Shown: positions 10,774 to 21,269 of the stretch, one piece after another
Layout of the letters: the number at the start of each line of letters is the position of its first letter
How positions within the stretch are numbered: position 1 is the stretch's first letter
NCBI GenBank assembly: GCA_014529385.2
Contig: CM043955.1
Coordinates: 152,196,140 to 152,260,139, forward strand
DNA: 64,000 nucleotides
From: Adiantum capillus-veneris
Taxonomy: Eukaryota; Streptophyta; Polypodiopsida; Polypodiales; Pteridaceae
Reading direction: 5' to 3'
Notes under the pieces: model-generated
Told to the model about the DNA's origin: nothing
The model's database searches: none
What the model saw: only the letters and a program-made list of their open reading frames with translations
Made by a program: the position numbers and the translations under genes

Positions 10774-13700
10774 ATGACGAAGGATTGGCATTAGAGATTA
10801 GCCCAAGTGCCAACAATTGGCAGCACATTGGCCTAACATTTTTGGACAATCATTGACCTCTTTAGCAAACAAGCTCATTTCATTGCACGAAGAAAATCAT
10901 CAAAGCAGATAGGATGGCAACTCTAATCTTATAGAATACCTTTTGACTGCATGGGATGCCCCAATCTATAGTCAATGACCAAGATCCATGAATGATCAAC
11001 AAATAAGCTCATTTCATTCCCACAAGGAAAACCATGAAAGTAGATTGAATGGCAGCTCTATTTTTATAGCATTCCTTTTGACTGCATGGGATGCCCCAAT
11101 CTATAGTCAATAAACAAAATCCATGAATGACAAGCCTCTTTTGGAGAGCTCTTTTTGATAACATCAACACAACATTGAATTTCTCATCGTCATTTCATTT
11201 GCAGACAGATGGTCAATCATTTACGTTTGGATTCTCCAAACTCATCACACTAACTCTTGACATTATCAAAACTGTCGCACCACATGCAGTTTTGATTACC
11301 ACTTCCCCTCCGCAGACCACCTTGTTTTCATCAAGATGTTGAACCTTTTTCTTCAAGCTTTACAATTTTCAAATTGATGTTTAACTCCTGGATTCCCTTT
11401 ACAAGCTCATCCATGAAAGACTCCTCTAGCTTTGGGGTCTTCTCCTTCAACATCACATGGATCTCTTCTTTTTTTTCTTTCACATCTGTATTCATCCCGA
11501 CTAATTTGTCCAACCTTTTTTGTAGCTTCACCACCATATTGACCACTTCAATCACTTCTTTACAATCTGACGTAGTCGTAGCTCCCATGCTAGATCCTCT
11601 AGGAGATCCACTAATTTGCAGTTTTAAGTCTGCAACCTACATAATCAATTTTACCTTTTTAAAATTCAAAGCTGTGTTCGGTGGTAGATAACTGACCAAA
11701 TCGTTTCTCAAATTCTTGTAGCAACTTGGGTGCAGAAAGCCCCTTATTGTTGTATTGCACCTACTTCTAAAAACTTTTCGGCGTAGCATGCTCCTTATCT
11801 TCGAGAAAATATTTGTCTTTGAGAGCTTTCTTGAACGCCGCCCATGTCCCCCCATGCCGATCCGAAGCTCCTAAACCCGTGCCCGTAGTTCATGCACGAA
11901 AACCAACACAAAATTTTCCACTGTTGCTTGCTCATCTTCTCCCTTGTCTTCCATAGTCTGTTCATATATTTGTTATAATTTGGTAACATCACGGCCTTCA
12001 AACCACCCCACTTTATCTCTCACTGTTTGCTTGGCTTTACGAATTGGAGCTTTCATTTCTCTTTCCGAGCTTTGAGTCATCATCTACTGATGGTGAAGAT
12101 GTTGTTGATGCATAAGCACAACAAATTGCTATATCAACAAATTGGCCTGACGACATGGCTAGCTCTACCTACTTCGGTCAATTGCATCGGGTTCACCAAA
12201 TTGTCATAGTGCGCGGTTCTCCACAGTCAACCAAGAAAGCAGCGGGACTTTGGCTATAGACTGGAGCTTAGCACATGCTCAAACTCGGATAAAAGAGTGC
12301 AGATAGACTTAATTCATGGCTTAAGACACATAATGTTGATTAAAGAGAGTTTAAGAGAGACAAAACTGCAAATAAGAACGCTAATAATTGATTTGATGAA
12401 AAGAAACAGAGATTCAAGAATCAAGAGATTTTGACAACTGATAGCAGATACATCTTAAGATTTCTGATTTCTCTTTTACAATTCCACTACATATGCCTGC
12501 TTTGGTATGCCTTTTGAATTGCATCCCTTGGATCCAAAAAATTCCCCAAATTGCATCGTCATCCAGGCGTTTCGTGCTCTTGATACTTTTCTCGCCCTTC
12601 CCTTGTATTCTCTGATTGCTCTCAAGAACCAACCTTTCCTTCCATAAAACCACTTCTTTACACTTGGCTTTTGCAGACTCATCACACTCACTCCTGACAT
12701 GATGAAGACTGTCGCACCACATGGAGCTTTGATTACCACTTCCCCTCTGAGGATCACCTTTTTTTAATCGAGATGTTGAACCTTTTTCTTCTAGCTTTAT
12801 ATATTTAAAAATGATGTTTAACTCATGGATTCCCTTTACAAGCTCATCCATGAAAGACTCCTCTAGCTTTGGGGTCTTCTCCCCTTTAACATTAACTTGA
12901 CTTCAGCCCTAATTCCCTTGCTCGATCCTCAAGGAGATCCACTAAGTTTTTTGCAATTTTAAGTTTGCAGTTTATGTCCTGTTAAGTGACCAGTTTCCTT
13001 GAATTATGTCAAGAGTTTCAAAATGGATTTTGAGGTGCTATCTGTCTAGAAATTTGTCTCATGAGCTGAAAAAAACTCGACATTTTTTTGGAATATCAAT
13101 TCCATCTTTAACCTTGTGCTTGCACAACATTTCACAACCTAAACTGTGCGAAAAAACGGGTCCTGTTTTTGGCTTTTTTCAACTTTTTGCAACTATACCA
13201 CTCTAGAATTCATGTTTGTGAGGTCTATAATGCTAGAGAACTATCTTTAGTAGTCCTCAACATGTCCTGATGCTTCTAGGGAGAAATAAATGTTAAAGTT
13301 GTAAGTTATTACCAAATTACAAAAATTGTCAAATCTTGTTTTTTAGCCAATTTTAGCTCTTCTATGATTTTTTTGGTGGCTTTCATGATATCCAAATGCA
13401 GTTTTGATTTTCTATGTCGCATATGGTAACATATAGCTAATATTCCTTGAGTTTTTGGGCACCTAATACCCTATTTTGTATAGTAGACAACGATGGTTGA
13501 TTTTTTCAATTATAGAAGAAAACGAAACATTCTAGTATATCAAGTATAGCTTTTTCAATATTGTTAGTTTCTTGTGACAACTACATGGATTGTAGGTAGT
13601 AACCATATATAGTCATAAGGATCAAATTTGGCTAGATATTGAATAGTTTCTATGGGATTCTACAACTCATAATGTTGAACCCAGTTTTTTCATGTTTGCT

Positions 13701-15197
13701 ATATTTAGCACTTCATCTTTGTCCCCAAGATTCCCCTTGGTAAGAGATGTATTATTCTTTTGACATGCTCCATGGCTCCTTATGAACCTAAAGGACAATA
13801 GGGAACTAAGAAAACATGCATATATTATTTGTATTGAGTGTGGCTATAGAAACTTTGATGATAGGTTTGCAGAAGGTAAAAATTCAACGTTTTTGTACCT
13901 ATTTCTTTTGGAAAAACAAAAAATAGTGAGTGAGAAGCAATCATATGTTCAGATCACCAACCCATTGAAGTTAACTAGGGAATTCATCTCAAGTCCTACA
14001 AAAATCCCTAATCTTATTTTTATGCAACAAAACGTAAGAAATGACTATTTTGATGAAAATGTACTGGTCCATCAACTTTGGAGGCTTGGTGTGACCAAAA
14101 GATGAGAAATTTTACAAGTTTCTTATTTTTTCCATGTGTAGTAGGCCTTGAACTATAACCTCATGAAAGGATTTTACAAAATGACTATGGTTTTGGAGGT
14201 TTTTTTCAAAACCCTGAAAGGACAGTTTTATGTCCTGTTAGGTTACCAACCTAGTGTTAAGATCCAAGTGTAATTTGTACAAATGAAGCTTGATTAGGGA
14301 CATTCAACCAATGAAGAAGCTCCTTCCAAGTGATTTGTTGACCAATTTGCAACTAATTGGCTCCATCATCACTTGTGTTGTCTTCACTCCTTCCTCCAAT
14401 AGCTTGAGTCCAAGAGCTTCCTTATTTTAAAATGTAAAGAATATAAATAAAATCAATACATATCTAGTAATAATAGAAAGGGGTTGAATGAGAACTTATG
14501 AATTACAACAAGATTAAGCATGACTTGAGAGGTGATTAGAAGAGGAATTTGTGATGGTTTTTTGAGCTTGAGAGAGAGGAGGAAGGAGGGGAGGGTGAGA
14601 AGACTAATGGCTGATTTTTAGAGAAGGTCTCAATGTGGAAAAGGAAGGGTGTGTGTGTAAAGGTAGAGGGGGTGGTCTCCACCACAGTGGCGTTCGTCAT
14701 TTTGGCCATATCTCCTAGACCGTAGATGCAAAAATTATTAAAAAAATATGGTCAAAATCTCCAGCTCATCAGCTACAACTTTGATGAAGACAACTTTTCT
14801 TGGATCGAAGTGGAAGTATTGTTTAAAAATCCAGCAAAATCATGTGTCTGGTTCCTTCCTTTACCAAGTCTTCCACTTGGGTCCCATCTGTTTGAATCAT
14901 CATATGGCTCCAAAGCCATGATGATATGAGCCACTCATGACCCTTGAATCATGGGTGCATGGATCCACAACCACATCATATCTTTTCTTTTCACATTTAC
15001 ATATTTTCCCGTCCCTTTACCACTAGGTTCTCCCTCTACCTTTCACCTCCGGTGAACTAGTCAAGAAAAAATTCCCATCAAATCATTTTTTTAATTTTCC
15101 AAGAGGTGGTTCTCACTCTTTCTTTTATTGTAAACCTCTAGAAGCAAGGAAAACCAACAAAATATAGTAAACAAAAATTTGTGATAGGCTCGGATCA
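10774..15197 (-). repeat. putative 5' LTR of the Tat/Ogre-like element
   Basis: The copy matches the left repeat over 10782-12968 and 14256-15197, with only scattered substitutions. Between these blocks lies 12969-14255, which is unrelated to the corresponding part of the left LTR. On the minus strand the repeat starts TGATCCGAGCC at 15197. It carries the same integrase and gag debris as the left copy (about 10804-12851), so that debris was in the LTR before the last round of transposition. Confidence 0.6.
12969..14255. other. LTR-internal block unique to the right copy
   Basis: AT-rich, with no supported gene. It starts TTTATGTCCTGTTAAGTGACC and ends near TTTTATGTCCTGTTAGGTTACC (about 14226-14247), so its two edges carry a similar direct repeat of about 20 bases. 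A 107-codon plus-strand frame at 13782-14105 shows no known domain. It may be a separate insertion or a replaced segment. Confidence 0.45.
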
Positions 15198-15198
15198 C

Positions 15199-15839
15199 TG
15201 GCAGATCCCATAAGCGCATAATCGCGTGATACACGAACAAAGAGAGATAGAGAGTGAAAGCGCACGTACAAAAGACGCACCTCCTAGAGCGGAGTGCTAT
15301 GCCAGCACGACATGAGAGAAGAGCAACGCAAACACTGGGTGCAATCTTTCCCCGTGCAAGAGTGAGTATTTCCCTCTTACACGTATTTATTTATAGATTT
15401 CTTGAATGCCGAAAAATGAGTACAAACTGGCCGGCTGGACATAAATGGCCAAAGCTCATAAAGAGCACTTGAATAATCAAATATATATAAAATGTAATAT
15501 CGTTTTTCATAATCCATTATAATATGTTGATGCTTTTGCCATCTGTCAGCTGCAATAAATGGATAAATATGAATTCCATAACATACCTCTCCGCTGGAAA
15601 TCTTTCTGCGTGCAAGAGTGAGCATTTCCCTCTTGCATGTATTTATTTATAGATTTCTTGAATGCCCAAAAGTGAGTACAAACTGGCCAACCGGACATAA
15701 ATGGCCAAAGCTCATAAAGAGCACTTGAATAATCAAATATATATAAAATGTAATATCCTTTTGCATAATCCATTATAATATGCTGATGATTTTGCCACCT
15801 GTCAACTGCAATAAATGGAAAAATATCAATTCCATAACA
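15199..15839 (-). repeat. truncated LTR of the Met-primed family with 256-bp tandem duplication
   Basis: Read on the minus strand, an LTR starts TGTTATGGAATT at 15839, preceded by a purine-rich tract (AGCGGGAGAGGTA). It matches the plus-strand LTR at 40822-41220, but the match ends near CTTATGGGAT, before the primer-site end. The first 256 bases, including the purine tract, are repeated: a second TGTTATGGAATTC start lies at 15583. The copy abuts the right end of the Tat/Ogre-like element. Confidence 0.7.
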
Positions 15840-15855
15840 TACCTCTCCCGCTGGA

Positions 15856-16194
15856 AAGCAACTTTCTTCAGTTGCAAAGATAAGAAATTTGCAAACGATA
15901 CTTGTCAAAATAAGTGACTAGAAATTTGTGTCAAAAAATTAGCATATAATAAAAACAGTGAAACTAAACAACATTGCATATGCCTGCCATCATCCAAATG
16001 CTACCTATTCTAGTGTCCCTTACCGCTAGGATAAGCAATATATGTCACATTTATCATTCAATAATAAATTCTCATCAATCTCAAGTTCACTTTCATAAAC
16101 CATTCCCAATCCAAACATTTTCCAACATATACCCGTTTCAAATCCAAATTCTCATCACTGTCATTATATACCCGAGTTAACAAAATCATACGAA
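15856..16194. other. AT-rich spacer, no feature seen
   Basis: Probably 3' internal sequence of the Met-primed element on the minus strand. No open frame or repeat that I can name. Confidence 0.4.
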
Positions 16195-16460
16195 TTACAA
16201 TGGTGGCCAGCAAGGATTTAATATTTATGTAATTACATCAAATTTTGTGCGATCACAATGTCTTATTGACACATTTACATGATCACAGTAAACATGATCA
16301 CACAGAACCCGGTTAATGGTGACCTGCAAACCCACAAAATTCCCGTCGGGCTTTACAATATCCCCGATGGGTTTATCATTTTCCCTGCGGGCCCGCTGGG
16401 GATACTGAAAATCCCGGCAGGCTATTAGCGTTATATATACGCGGGTCCGATCGGGCCCGC
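16195..16460 (+). repeat. dispersed repeat with GC-rich end, copy 1
   Basis: This block and 44436-44660 share, in the same order: GGCCA(G/C)CA(A/G)GGATTT, a TTAATG/GTGA..CTGCAAA segment, and TTTCATTTTCCC followed by CGGGCCCGCYGGG and then a TATATATA stretch. Both copies are followed within 1 kb by a CT/GA microsatellite with a G/C run. No coding capacity. It may be the end of a DNA transposon or an LTR; I cannot assign it. Confidence 0.5.
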
Positions 16461-16486
16461 TGGGTGTATTTTTGTCTTGCTTTCCT

Positions 16487-16616
<130 letters not shown>

Positions 16617-17279
16617 TCGTGTGGGAGCGTGCTCTGCATCGCAGTGCGTGGCAACAACAGAGTACCTGACCACACAATCCGGGTATGTGTTGTGTGTGTG
16701 TATGCGTTGTGTGGTAGCGTGCCTTTTGTCGTAGTGCACGGTAGTAATAAGGTACCTTACCACACAATGGGAGTGTGTGTGTAAGCTATTCTATGGAACA
16801 ATGCTTATCACGGGGGCATCACCTCGGTGACGCAGGGAAGATGGTGTCCTTGTGGTAAGTATTGGCTTACTATCTGGGTACTACCTCGGCAATGCGGCGA
16901 ATCTAGTATCCTTATGGTAAGTCAACTTCCCTTCCCTTTCCCAAAAAACATATGGGCATCGATCGGTAACGCTTCTATATGATGTTCGTATTAGGCCCTT
17001 GTTTTTCCATAGATGCAGGCAGCACTCGGTCGATAATGCGGCTAATAGAGTGTCATTTGTTAGAAGCATATGTTTTTGCATAAATGTGGCGTTCAAGTCG
17101 TTAACCCTTTCGTAAAAACGTCATATAGTTTGTATGTGCATGTGCAGTTAATTTTTTAAGTATTAAGTATATGAAATACTTGGTCAGTAACGTAGCTTTG
17201 AAGAGTATTTCATATACAAAATGTATGAATTGTTTGATTTTGTTGTTTTTAACTGTCCATTGAAATTATATACTAGCTA
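16617..17279. other. spacer, no gene seen
   Basis: Mixed-composition sequence containing loosely repeated GGTAAGT/CGGTAA-type words at 16800-17040, but no supported gene. Confidence 0.4.
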
Positions 17280-17650
17280 ATCATATTCAAAAGAATACTT
17301 TATTCATCAATCAACGCTATTTTAAATTTTCCATTTATATAGAATACTTTATTAATCAATCATCGCTATTTTAAATGTTCCATTTATATAAATTACATGT
17401 AAAAAAGTATTTGCACACAAATTGCATGTTTAATATTCTTTTTTAATCTTTTTAAAGGACTCTCAAGCATTATCGCTATTTTTAATGCTTCATTTACATA
17501 AATTCTCAGTAAAAAATCTAAATGCACACAATTTACATGTTAAATATTCTTTTGTGTCTTTTTAAAGAACATCAATTATCATCGCTTTTTGATTGCTACA
17601 TTTACATAAATTCTATGTAAAAAAGTTTATGAACACAATTTGCTAGTCCA
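17280..17650. repeat. minisatellite, about 110-bp period
   Basis: The words ATCGCTATTTTTAATG, CATTTACATAAATT, GCACACAAATT and AATATTCTTTT recur in order. Repeat starts are near 17312 (short), 17361, 17471 and 17581, giving spacings of 49, 110 and 110 bases. Copies have diverged by substitutions and small indels. Confidence 0.75.
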
Positions 17651-17999
17651 ATTTGTATACTTCCAATGTTTTAAATGTTTTTGAAGTTTTTAAGTTGGTG
17701 TGTGCTTTGTTTGAATTAGTATGTGCGCACGGAGAAAAATATAAGTTAAAAATTCAATATATGTTGAAATGTGCCAGACTGTTAACATGTATTGTTTGAT
17801 CTGAATGAAGTCCTTATAAACCACTTGTTTGAACTGCTTGTTACACGTGTAACAGATTGAAATTTTAAGTGAAGATTATATTTAATCTTTATCAATATTT
17901 CCTTGCACATTTGTTAAAGTCTTCAAGTGGTGGTTAAGAGTTTATCTGAGATAGTGTGAGAGTGTTAGTGTCATTTGCAACCATGAATTTGTATCTGAT

Positions 18000-19480
18000 A
18001 TGCTGTTTTTTGTATTGTCCAGTGCAAATATGACGCCAAATCAAAAGAAATATATTATGTGTACCATTCGTAAAGAATATAATTTGGCAATCTCATCATG
18101 TGCAGTTGATCGCATACAGCAGATTAGTGAAAGCGATGTCTACATCAAAGACATCACTAGAGCTATATGGGAGAACACAGAGCGCAGGTTGTGACTTGAA
18201 GACCAATACGAGTTGTTGTGTCCAGCTGGGATACGAGAATTTGACCCCCACCACAAGGTCAGGACAGTGTTGGGCAATATGAAAGTATGTTGCAGAGACT
18301 TAAAGGAAGATATCCCACCTGCTTGCGACATGTCAAAATTAGAGCTCTGGGATAAATTGTGGGAAGAATAGAAGGTAAAGGCGAAGCATGTGAAAGCGGA
18401 GGACCAAGCGGCCTTACCCAAGAGATTGAAGATGGCCCAAGATGCGCAAGAAGCTTTGGGAGGTCGATCCGATGCTAGCGGCACCGGAACAATCATGCGC
18501 ACTGCTTTGAATACAAAGTGCGCTCATCTTGTCGGCATCCCTCACAAAGCCTTGGTAGAAGGTATGAGGATTGGAGCAGGATCCTTCGGTGTGTGCACAT
18601 TGTACACCATCAAAGGCATCTCATTTTTTCCATACCACATTACATTGTGGGAAAATGTTACAAGGGAGGGAGTGAGGCAAAATTTGATAGCTTTCAGACA
18701 GAGCAAGGAATGCAAACTCTTCACCCCTCCATTCTAAGGTGCATTGGATTTACTACAGAAGATCCTTGGATCACGATATTCCCATACTACAATGAAGGTA
18801 CCGTGGGCGACATGATGTGTCGCTTACCATTCGCTCACGGATTGTTCAGCAACACATGCACAGGCTACAACATGCTGGAGGTCATTGCCTGTAGCAAACA
18901 ACCTTGTAAGCAAGATAGACACGGTGCGGATCAAAGCAGTGATCGAGCAGATGCCAACAATTTGTCATGCCTTAATGGAGGGCGTTACAGCTGCCCACTT
19001 GACCGGTATAGTGCATAGTGACCTGCACCTGCTCAATGTAATGTTGGACTTTACTCACACCAATAAACCCCGCGTCGACATCATTGATTGGGGTATGATG
19101 CTGAGAACACCAGCTAAGCGCGTAGCGAATAATTATCTGTCTCCAAGCGCACAGTCGGACGAAGCAGTTTTGAATGCACAGAGAGCAGGGAATGCCAAGA
19201 TGGCTAAGCGACTGTGGATTGCTCCCGAACTATACGATCCACGGTGCGCAGATGCATACACAAAAGCGAGTGACATTTATGCATTGGGCTACCTATTTGA
19301 CATGCTGGCAGATTTTTGGAGTGCAGCCAGAAAAGTTTATTTTGTAGAAGAAGTTTTTCACCACTCGAATGAAGATGTTATGAGGGCTATTCGAATTAAA
19401 GTAGATTTTTTTGGATGAAGTTAAAAGAGCGGGACCAAAGAAGGAAAGCTTCTGATGTGTTGATATTTTTTAAAGAACAT
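18000..19480 (+). pseudogene. decayed protein-kinase-like gene
   Basis: The plus strand shows kinase motifs in order across shifting frames: a glycine loop RIGAGSFGV (about 18566-18592), a VGKCY segment where the ATP lysine would be, a hinge-like TIFPYYNEGTVGDMM, the catalytic loop IVHSDLHLLNVMLD (about 19007-19048), DIIDWGM in place of DFG, WIAPELYDP for the APE motif, SDIYALGYLFDML, and RDQRRKASDVL as the final arginine segment. An unrecognised N-terminal part starts at 18030 (MTPNQKKYIMCTIRKEYNL). TGA at 18192-18194 and TAG at 18369-18371 interrupt it, and frames shift near 18620, 18890 and 19400. Introns could explain some shifts but not the stops. It resembles atypical kinases with H-S-D-L-H loops; the family is uncertain. 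Confidence 0.7.
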
Positions 19481-19827
19481 TTAAAGACAACCCTAACCCT
19501 ATCCAACATCCACTTGTTGAACTTGCACCATCATTTTATCCAATTTAAACATTTCTATGATATACATATGTCTTGTCCAGTGTATTCTTTTTTTTATTGA
19601 AGTGTGTTATCTGGTTTGAAGTGGTTCACCTAATTGAGTCAATTATCTTTAGTCATTTCAAATTTGTCATTTAACTGTTAGTATTTCAAATTTGCCTTGT
19701 GGTTCAATTAGTCGCATTTGTTGTGGTTTGATTTAGTGGATTCGCGCACTGTCCAAATGAGTGAGAATATATATTTTCCAATGATATTGAATATTTGTCT
19801 ATTTGTTGACTGCAGCTCTAAGAGAAA

Positions 19828-20428
19828 ATGGCTGATCAAGAACCAGATATTGGCACCCAATCACTACCTGATGATCAACAACAAGCGGCTGTTAATGCAT
19901 TTCAGCGCATGAAGTCTCTGGCACACGGCATGTTGGTACAACAAGCGACGCACTGCTCGTCGACTCTCAAAGTGGGCAAATCCAAACCATATGCAATGGA
20001 AAGAGATCAATAAACAAGTGACAAAGGACATGATCAAGACAATATGGCCATGTGAGGACGCAAAGATCAAGAAAAGAAGGTGGAAGGTTTCGAAGTGCAA
20101 CCATGATGTGATCAAAGATAACGCTGAGAGGATTCATTTGGAGGTTTATCGCCATCCCCTGCACAATGCATATTGTGCACTATATTTTTCAAAAATGTTA
20201 TATGTTCACTTTGTGCAACAGCGATCAGTAGACTTCTCGTCAAAGGAGACAACTGTTGCCACTCATGATTTAAGGGAGAGTTGTGTCACTTTCACCCGTG
20301 ATGAGTTGGCATTGATAGTGGAAGGCGCCGACCTACAGTTAAAGAGAGAGAAGGATATTTACATGACACAGTTGGCAGAGAAAGATGCAAAAATAACACG
20401 GCTTTCTATAGCCACCCAGACACCGTAA
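19828..20428 (+). pseudogene. unrecognised ORF pair downstream of the kinase
   Basis: A 61-codon frame (19828-20013, starting MADQEPDIGTQSLPDDQQQA) overlaps a 145-codon frame (19991-20428) in another phase. The second includes KKRRWKVSKCNHDVIKDNAE, FTRDELALIVEGADLQL and a charged, probably coiled-coil tail (KREKDIYMTQLAEKDAKITR). Codon usage and the clean run suggest one former gene with one frameshift or an intron boundary. I do not recognise a family. It lies 350 bases after the kinase on the same strand, so the two may have been one locus. Confidence 0.4.
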
Positions 20429-20429
20429 C

Positions 20430-20859
20430 CCTCACAAGTTCGGATGGAGAAAAGCATCCACCGCTTAAGTCAGGACGTTCAAAATCTGACACAGTGAGTG
20501 AATCGAACTTTTTTGCCCTCAATATGTGCTCTCTTTGTCCTATATTTTATCTTGTGAGCATTTTTGCTAAAATTATGGCCGTAGGTCTTACACCTCAACT
20601 TTGATGTAGTCTTTCCATTGACCAGTTCATCTACGTAGTTCCACTCATGTCCTTTCACCATTTTCTTAAGATCTGCAAACTCAAACAACACTACTTACTA
20701 AATACACATGTAAAACGGAACTCTCATGCCATTTACATTACTTTACTTGCCATCATTTTCAGAAAAACATAAATTTTCAACCTCTTTAAATTCTAAATAC
20801 CAATTTTTTTTTCAAGTATCAGCTTTCACTCTATACATGATAAATAAATCGTTTAATCG
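20430..20859. other. AT-rich spacer, no feature seen
   Basis: No open frame with recognisable domains and no clear repeat. Confidence 0.4.
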
Positions 20860-21265
20860 ATCTCAATAACTTCCAAGTATGAGTAAACTCTACACAAAGC
20901 ATGATATCTTTTAAAATACTACCTAAATTAACTCTACAGTGGCAAGCAATCAAAATTCACTACTTATCTAAATCTCTTCTAGGTGTGGGAATACCTCTAC
21001 ACAAAGCAAGAGATTATTATTTAATCTACCTAAATTGTTTGCAGTGTGAGTATTACTCTACAGATGACAGACAATCATTAGATAAATGTAACCTAAGCTA
21101 GTTCTAGGTGTGAACTTAGTTTGACACACAACAAGTAACTCCTAGCTTCAACTATCTAACTTAAGTTACTTCTAAGTGTGAACATAGTTCAACACAACGC
21201 AAATAGCTGCTAACTTTAACTATCTTAAATCACTTCCAAGTGTGAGTTTCCTCTACACACAAGGC
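20860..21265. repeat. degenerate minisatellite, about 64-bp period
   Basis: The word CTTCTAGGTGTGA..(T)A.....CTCTACACAAAGCAA recurs six to seven times (about 20868, 20978, 21041, 21101, 21165, 21231) with 60-66 base spacing and strong divergence. It ends where coding similarity to a gypsy protease-RT linker begins. Confidence 0.65.
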
Positions 21266-21269
21266 CAAT

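Larger units (their letters stand above)
564..15197 (-). mobile_element. Tat/Ogre-like Ty3/gypsy LTR retrotransposon, minus strand, decayed
   Basis: The internal region reads on the minus strand as primer site, extra ORF, gag, protease, RT, RNase H, a second RNase H and integrase. It is bracketed by direct repeats of about 4.0 kb (564-4543) and 4.4 kb (10774-15197). A polypurine tract abuts the left repeat and a primer-site-like sequence abuts the right one. A degenerate first RNase H followed by a well-formed second RNase H is the known signature of the Tat clade; very long LTRs and an ORF before gag are known from its Ogre members. Several stops and frameshifts make this copy inactive. I did not find a convincing target-site duplication, so the outer ends are approximate. 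Confidence 0.7.

Noticed and set aside
13782-14105. 107-codon plus-strand frame
   Set aside because: No domain, AT-rich codons, inside an LTR-internal block present in only one of two LTRs.
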